Positions 59,595-64,000 of a stretch of 64,000 nucleotides of DNA are shown here, in pieces. Numbering within the stretch: position 1 is the stretch's first letter; each line of letters opens with the position of its first letter. Origin of the DNA: Clostridia bacterium. GTDB lineage: Bacteria > Bacillota > Clostridia > RGIG6154. The position numbers and the translations under genes are program-made. The stretch spans positions 1 through 64,000 of the forward strand of contig JAGAJK010000044.1 of NCBI GenBank assembly GCA_017626145.1. The letters are read 5' to 3'. The notes under the pieces are model-generated. The model saw only the letters and a list, made by a program, of their open reading frames with translations, was not told the DNA's origin and did no database searches.

Positions 59595-60785
59595 TTAGTT
59601 TGTATAGTTATCAAAGTAACCCTGAACAAGAACTATTGGTGTTCCCTTATCGCCCGAGCCACTTGTAAGGTCACAAAGCGAACCGATTAAGTCAGTAATT
59701 CTTCTTGGAGTTGTTCCCTGAGACGCCATACTACCGGCAAGGTCAGCATCCTTTTTACGGATTTTTTCTTCAATTGCTTTCTTTAAAGCTTCGCCCGAAA
59801 GGTCTGCAAAATCGTTATCTGCGAGGTACTTTAGCTTAAGCTCATTAGGGGTACCTTCAAGACCGGATGTATTCGCAACAGAAACGCTTGGATCTGCAAG
59901 CTCCCAGATTTTTCCAACGGGGTCTTTGAATGCACCGTCGCCGTATACCATAGCTTCTATATGCTTACCTGTTTTTTCAAGCATCCTGGATTGAATTTCG
60001 AGTACAAGATCCATACATTCATTAGGGAATAATTTAATAGTATCTTCAGTTGATTTATTTGAACCTAAAAGACCGAACTTTGAATTATAACCACTGCCGT
60101 CAACAGACTCTGTTAAAATATCATCAAGACCTAAAACAACTTCAGCGCCTGCTTCCTTTAAAATTCTCTTTGTTCTCATTCTTGTATGAATATCACAGGT
60201 TAAAACATTTTTAGTATAATCAAGAATTACTCTTGGGTTGTTTGCAAAAATAATCTCCGCTTCCGCTCCGCATTCACGGATTAAATCGCCGTAATACTCA
60301 ACATAGTCAACACATGTAAACGGATGCTTGTTTACTCCGAATAATTCTCTGTATTTCTTTTCATCCAAAACATCGGAATAAGGATTAACGCCTGCTGCAT
60401 CAAGCTTGTCCAATGATACAAGCTCATTACCCACTTCATCGGAAGGATAGCTAAGCATTAAAACAATTTTCTTTGCAGCCTTCGCAATACCTCTTAAGCA
60501 GATTGCAAAACGGTTACGTGAAAGAATAGGAAAAATAACGCCTATGGTTTCGCTTCCGAGCTTTGCCTGAACGTCCTTTGAAATTGCATCAATTGACGCA
60601 TAATTACCCTGTGCACGTGCAACTACCGATTCGGTAACGCAAATTACATCACGGTCATTAAACGAAAAATTATCAGTTTCCGATGCTTCAAGAACGCTTG
60701 TTACTACAATCTCCGCAAGATTATCACCTTCACGGATGATTGGGCAACGGATGCCTCTTGATGTTGTTCCTACATTTCTTGCCAT
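59595..60785 (-). CDS. CofE-like protein (coenzyme F420-0:glutamate ligase family)
   Basis: A 396-residue protein similar to the CofE/FbiB ligase domain. It shows RCPIIREGDNLAEIV, DRDVICVTESVVARAQGN, FPILSRNRFAICLRGIAKA and VYGDGAFKDPVGKIWELADP, landmarks of that fold. F420 is not expected in this kind of bacterium and no other F420 gene is in the window, so it may ligate glutamate or another acid to a different cofactor or polymer. The protein is longer than archaeal CofE (about 250), with extra C-terminal residues including TSGSGDKGTPIVLVQGY. AAGAGG precedes ATG by 9 nt. Confidence 0.8.
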   Translation of the reverse strand: MARNVGTTSRGIRCPIIREGDNLAEIVVTSVLEASETDNFSFNDRDVICVTESVVARAQGNYASIDAISKDVQAKLGSETIGVIFPILSRNRFAICLRGIAKAAKKIVLMLSYPSDEVGNELVSLDKLDAAGVNPYSDVLDEKKYRELFGVNKHPFTCVDYVEYYGDLIRECGAEAEIIFANNPRVILDYTKNVLTCDIHTRMRTKRILKEAGAEVVLGLDDILTESVDGSGYNSKFGLLGSNKSTEDTIKLFPNECMDLVLEIQSRMLEKTGKHIEAMVYGDGAFKDPVGKIWELADPSVSVANTSGLEGTPNELKLKYLADNDFADLSGEALKKAIEEKIRKKDADLAGSMASQGTTPRRITDLIGSLCDLTSGSGDKGTPIVLVQGYFDNYTN

Positions 60786-61182
60786 ATATATTCCTCTTTT
60801 CTCCGACTAAGAAAGCCGATTTTAACAAATAAATATACAAAATCTTTACCACACTATATTTTATAACAAAAATTGAATAATTACAATATGTTTTTAAAAA
60901 ATTTTTAAATTTTTTGCAGGTTTTTGGTATTGTTCCTGCAATTTTAAAATAAAAAAAGGATTTTTTACAGTTTTGGGGTATTATATAATAAAAGGATGTG
61001 ATAACGTGAAAGCTACTTTCCCGTTATGCCTCCGGCGGATTTAAATAGCCCGTGCGAAATTTTCTTTGTTTACGCAAAGAAACGCACGTGGGCAAAAAAA
61101 TCTCTTATCATTCCTTGCCATACAGATAAGAGAAATTTCTTCACTATTTATGCCGATGTATGGCGGCGGAACGGAGATTTTT
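60786..61182. other. Non-coding region with structured leader of the rubredoxin fusion gene
   Basis: The first 200 bases are AT-rich. From about 60990 to 61180 the sequence is richer in GC and holds three inverted repeats: AACGTGAAAG/CTTTCCCGTT, CCCGTGCG with TTTCTTTG paired to CAAAGAAA with CGCACGTGGG (about 61049-61092), and TCTCTTATC/GATAAGAGA (61101-61131). This could be a regulatory RNA leader or a small palindromic insertion. No known riboswitch class was recognised. Confidence 0.45.
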
Positions 61183-61794
61183 ATGTCAACAATTAATAAC
61201 GAAGCTATATTCAGTCTATCTTACGGTCTTTTTGTTCTTACAGCTAAAACCTCAAAGGATAACGGTTGCATTATAAATACCGTTCAGCAGGTTACACAGA
61301 ATCCTTTAAGAATATCAATTACCGTAAATAAAAGCAATTATACCCACGATATGATTATGGAAACAAAAAAATTCAACGTTTCTGTACTTACTGAAAGTAC
61401 GCCCTTCTCCATCTTTGAAAGATTCGGTTTTTCAAGCGGAAGAGATACCGATAAATTTGAAGGCTTTGATGATGTGGCAAAAACAGAAAATGAAATTTTG
61501 TACCTTACAAAATACACAAATGCCGTTATTTCAGGTGATGTAATCGAAACCGTAGATTTGGGTACTCACACTCTGTTTATTGCAGATGTAACGGAAGCAA
61601 TTAAATTAAATGATGAAAAAAGTGTTACCTACCAATATTATTTTGACAATATAAAGCCAAAGCCTCAGGCTGAAAAGAAAAAAGGTTATGTTTGCAAAAT
61701 CTGCGGATATGTTTATGAGGGTGAAACGTTGCCTGACGATTTTGTATGCCCACTTTGTAAGCACGGTGCAGAGGATTTTGAACCACTTTCGTAA
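61183..61794 (+). CDS. Flavin reductase-rubredoxin fusion (high molecular weight rubredoxin)
   Basis: A 203-residue protein with an N-terminal FMN-binding flavin reductase domain (about 1-150: TTSKDNG-like loop as [31 protein letters not shown]) and a C-terminal rubredoxin (about 158-203). The iron site is [10 protein letters not shown] and CPLCKHG. Such NADH-dependent rubredoxin reductases feed electrons to flavodiiron proteins or rubrerythrin to detoxify oxygen and peroxide in anaerobes. ATG at 61183 has GGAG 7 nt upstream; codons further upstream lie in the structured leader and are not coding. Confidence 0.92.
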   Translation: MSTINNEAIFSLSYGLFVLTAKTSKDNGCIINTVQQVTQNPLRISITVNKSNYTHDMIMETKKFNVSVLTESTPFSIFERFGFSSGRDTDKFEGFDDVAKTENEILYLTKYTNAVISGDVIETVDLGTHTLFIADVTEAIKLNDEKSVTYQYYFDNIKPKPQAEKKKGYVCKICGYVYEGETLPDDFVCPLCKHGAEDFEPLS

Positions 61795-61815
61795 CAATAC
61801 TGAATTTTAAAAATG

Positions 61816-61846
61816 ACTGTAACAACCCTGTTGCAGTTATTTTTTT
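61816..61846 (+). terminator. Terminator of the rubredoxin fusion gene
   Basis: ACTGTAAC pairs with GTTGCAGT and is followed by TATTTTTTTAT. The AT-rich DNA from 61847 to 62116 shows no gene. Confidence 0.75.
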
Positions 61847-62117
61847 ATACACAAATCACTATCCTTATACATATTTATCCTTTTTTGAAAAAGTCAAATG
61901 GTAATTTCTGAATTTTTTTAAATCTTTTTAAATTTTTCCATACATTAATATTGGCAAACGTGGTATGCTAAAAATATTCAATATGAACTTCAAAGGTGTG
62001 CATTCTATGTTAATTTAACATTTTTTTGTTATCTTCGAACATTTTCCGCTTTCAAAATAATTTTTTTTTGAATTTTTTTAACTTTTTTTAGAAAATATGT
62101 TGCAAATTTTAGAAAAT

Positions 62118-62145
62118 TATTGTAAAATATAATCTCAATATAATT
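62118..62145 (+). promoter_or_regulatory. Possible phosphofructokinase promoter
   Basis: A consensus TATAAT (62140-62145) lies 16 bp from a weak TTATTG; a second TATAAT occurs at 62129-62134 without a good -35 box. The start codon at 62186 follows with an AGGGGG site. Confidence 0.4.
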
Positions 62146-62185
62146 TAGATGGGATTCTGATTTTATTTTTACAGGGGGTATATAT

Positions 62186-63307
62186 ATGTCAGATATTAAA
62201 AAAATTGCTATTATGACAGGCGGCGGAGACTGCCCCGGACTTAATCCTGTTATAAGAGCGGTTGTTAAAACAGCTATTTTAAAGTACGGTCTTGAGGTTG
62301 TTGGTATAAGACACGGTTATCACGGTCTTTATCACGGAGACTTTGTAAACCTCGGACTCGACGATGTTCAGGAAATTATTTCTAAAGGCGGAACAATCCT
62401 TTACAGCTCAAACAAGGATAATTTATTCAAGTATCCTGTAAGAGATGAAAAGGGCGATATTGTTAAAGATGCCGAAGGAAACATTGTTTACGAGGACGTT
62501 TCTGATGTTGGTGTTGAAAACCTTAAAAAAGCAGGCATCGATGCACTCTTTATTTTAGGCGGTGACGGTACTTTAACATCAGGAAGAGACTTTGCACGTA
62601 AGGGTGTTAACGTTATCGGTATTCCTAAAACAATTGATAACGACCTTGCATTTACAGATTATACCTTTGGTTTTGATACAGCTATCGGTGTTGCAACCGA
62701 CGGTCTTGACAGAGTAAGAACAACAGGTATGTCACATCACAGAATTATGGTTGTTGAAATTATGGGCAGAGGCGCAGGCTGGATGACACTTCATGCAGGT
62801 ATTGCAGGTGCTGCCGATGTTATTCTTATTCCTGAAATTCCTTACGATATCAATAAGGTTGCAGAAAAGATTAAAGAAGACAAAGCAAACGGCAAGGAAT
62901 TCTCAATCGTTGCTGTTTCTGAAGGTGCTAAGTCTCTTACAGGTGAACAGGTTATATTAAAGGTTCGTGAAGACAGTCCTGACCCAATCAGACTTGGCGG
63001 TGTTGGTTCTGTTGTTGCAGATAAGCTTGAAGAGCTTGTTGGTTCAGAAGCAAGAGCTACAACACTCGGTCACATTCAGCGTGGTGGCTCACCTACAGTT
63101 CACGACAGAGTTCTTTCTTCAAGATACGGTTATGCGGCAGTTGAGCTTGCTATGAAGGGCGGCTTCGGCAGAATGGTTGCTCTTCAGGGTGATAAAATCA
63201 CATCTGTTTCTTTGGAAGATGTTATAGGTCAGCAGACTAAAAATGTTACTCCCGATAACGAGCTTGTTACTCTTGCAAAGGCTATGGGCGTTTGCTTCGG
63301 TGACTAA
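62186..63307 (+). CDS. 6-phosphofructokinase
   Basis: A 373-residue phosphofructokinase that phosphorylates fructose 6-phosphate, the committed glycolytic step. Motifs: TGGGDCPGLNPVIRAV (11-26), LGGDGTLTSGRD (124-135), PKTIDNDLAFTDYTFGFDTA (147-166), and GRGAGWMTLHAG. Gly128 after GGD is the residue typical of ATP users, while Lys148 in PKTIDND is typical of the PPi-dependent and mixed clade, so the phosphoryl donor should be tested. Length exceeds E. coli PfkA (320) and fits the mixed clade. AGGGGG lies 9 nt before ATG. It is a single-gene unit. Confidence 0.93.
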   Translation: MSDIKKIAIMTGGGDCPGLNPVIRAVVKTAILKYGLEVVGIRHGYHGLYHGDFVNLGLDDVQEIISKGGTILYSSNKDNLFKYPVRDEKGDIVKDAEGNIVYEDVSDVGVENLKKAGIDALFILGGDGTLTSGRDFARKGVNVIGIPKTIDNDLAFTDYTFGFDTAIGVATDGLDRVRTTGMSHHRIMVVEIMGRGAGWMTLHAGIAGAADVILIPEIPYDINKVAEKIKEDKANGKEFSIVAVSEGAKSLTGEQVILKVREDSPDPIRLGGVGSVVADKLEELVGSEARATTLGHIQRGGSPTVHDRVLSSRYGYAAVELAMKGGFGRMVALQGDKITSVSLEDVIGQQTKNVTPDNELVTLAKAMGVCFGD

Positions 63308-63318
63308 TTAAAAAAATT

Positions 63319-63358
63319 AACGGCGTGTCTCTTTTATATTGAGATACGCCGTTTTTTA
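63319..63358 (+). terminator. Terminator of the phosphofructokinase gene
   Basis: AACGGCGTGTCTC pairs with GAGATACGCCGTT and is followed by TTTTATC. Confidence 0.9.
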
Positions 63359-63378
63359 TCTGAAATTGTATACTTTTA

Positions 63379-64000
63379 TTACAGACAATCTGTTTTTATA
63401 AATTCCTCATCTTCGCTTATCTGAATAAGGTGATTTCCGATTAATTCAACAGACAACGTCATAGCAAGGCTTGTGCCGAGCTTTTTGTCGTAAATATAAT
63501 CGTTATGCTCAATTGTAAGGGCAAATATACCGAATTTTTTTGTAATGCCTGCGTTATAGGTGCTTGTCAATGCCCCTGTAGGATAATACTTTTCTTCGCC
63601 CATAAATAAATTGGGAATTTCTGTAGGGTGCTTTTTATAAAGCTCGCTGTTTATGTGTTTTAATTTATTGGCTATACTTTCAGGCATACCGTCGGAATAC
63701 GGAAGAAGGTATGCGCCAAGTACCACATCGGTTGTTGAATGGCAGTCTATGGCAAAGCAAATATCTTTTGAATACTTTTCTATAAAATTAATTACATTTA
63801 CCGTTTCTTTTGCTTTCAGTTCAAAAAAGTCTCGGTTTGCATTAACATGGGCAGCATTATGAGAAAAATTATATCTGTCCTTACTCATCATTTCTTCATA
63901 TCCGCCTCTTTTACTTATCCCCCATATTGAAACCACGGGAACAACCAAAAAACGAACGTTGTCACGAACCTTTGAAAGTCTTTCGTCTTCACGGTTTGCA
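63379..64000 (-). CDS. Partial M14-type zinc carboxypeptidase-like protein
   Basis: The reading frame stays open to the right edge of the window, so at least 206 C-terminal residues are seen and the 5' end is missing. HVNANRDFFELKA matches the Asn-Arg substrate-binding motif of M14 carboxypeptidases, and FAIDCHSTTD holds the third zinc His. ALTIEHND near the end supplies the catalytic Glu region. It may trim peptidoglycan peptides or gamma-glutamyl tails, or act as a desuccinylase-like amidohydrolase. A frame-internal TTG at 63948 is not a believable start because coding sequence continues upstream. Confidence 0.68.
   Translation of the reverse strand, partial: ANREDERLSKVRDNVRFLVVPVVSIWGISKRGGYEEMMSKDRYNFSHNAAHVNANRDFFELKAKETVNVINFIEKYSKDICFAIDCHSTTDVVLGAYLLPYSDGMPESIANKLKHINSELYKKHPTEIPNLFMGEEKYYPTGALTSTYNAGITKKFGIFALTIEHNDYIYDKKLGTSLAMTLSVELIGNHLIQISEDEEFIKTDCL

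Overview
This window comes from an AT-rich, low-GC Gram-positive anaerobe, most likely an uncultured or gut-type member of class Clostridia. The evidence is strong AGGAGG-type ribosome sites, many GTG and TTG starts, a MecA-like adaptor, a YqhQ/DUF1385 protein, a flavin reductase-rubredoxin fusion, two oxygen-sensitive glycyl radical enzymes and a remnant of an S-layer (SLH) protein. No phylogenetic marker such as 16S rRNA is present, so anything finer is inference.

Layout. (1) 1-3.7 kb: a mobile-element-like segment with a large serine recombinase, a small partner gene, about 1.2 kb of non-coding AT-rich DNA holding a seven-copy repeat family, a possible 25-codon gene with its own terminator, and a 285-bp palindromic MITE-like insertion. 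(2) 3.8-8.9 kb: a four-gene signalling operon (multi-spanning sensor with a degenerate kinase tail, histidine kinase, LuxR-type response regulator, lipoprotein). (3) 8.9-9.6 kb: a gene graveyard with the 3' end of thiC. (4) 9.7-32.9 kb: a 20-gene, one-strand exopolysaccharide cluster read from one good promoter near 32.9 kb. (5) 33-36.8 kb: a GH127 hydrolase, a tRNA-Asp/tRNA-Thr unit with shuffled partial copies of tRNA-Thr, and an RluA-type pseudouridine synthase. (6) 36.8-42.8 kb: an operon of a beta-helix protein, maf and a GH38 alpha-mannosidase, then uppP. (7) 42.8-46.7 kb: housekeeping genes (prmC, yqhQ-like, mecA-like, an SDR). (8) 46.7-57.7 kb: two AraC-type regulators, each divergent from a catabolic gene or operon (a GtaA-like protein; a glycyl radical enzyme with an alcohol dehydrogenase and an Eis-like acetyltransferase), then a second glycyl radical enzyme flanked by gene debris. 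(9) 57.7-64 kb: DUF3006, an EamA transporter, an esterase, a CofE-like protein, the rubredoxin fusion, 6-phosphofructokinase and a partial M14-type peptidase.

The exopolysaccharide cluster has the parts of a Wzx/Wzy pathway: priming sugar transferase, several glycosyltransferases, flippase, polymerase, two Wzz-like co-polymerases, a tailoring acyltransferase and a YdjC deacetylase. It also holds three Gtr-type modification genes (gtrA-, gtrII- and gtrB-like) scattered across 20 kb. Cyclic-di-GMP genes are built into it: the first gene is a dCache-GGDEF cyclase with an intact GGDEF motif, two EAL proteins sit at the far end, and one Wzz-like protein carries a degenerate GGDEF domain as its cytoplasmic tail. 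No CpsD/Wze-type tyrosine kinase is present. The inference is a polysaccharide machine whose chain length or assembly is read out through a nucleotide-binding domain rather than through tyrosine phosphorylation. This is the most interesting candidate system in the window.

The second candidate is the pair of 703-residue glycyl radical enzymes. Both have the Cys-Val-Glu active-site signature seen in dehydratase/lyase members, but no activating enzyme is encoded in the window.
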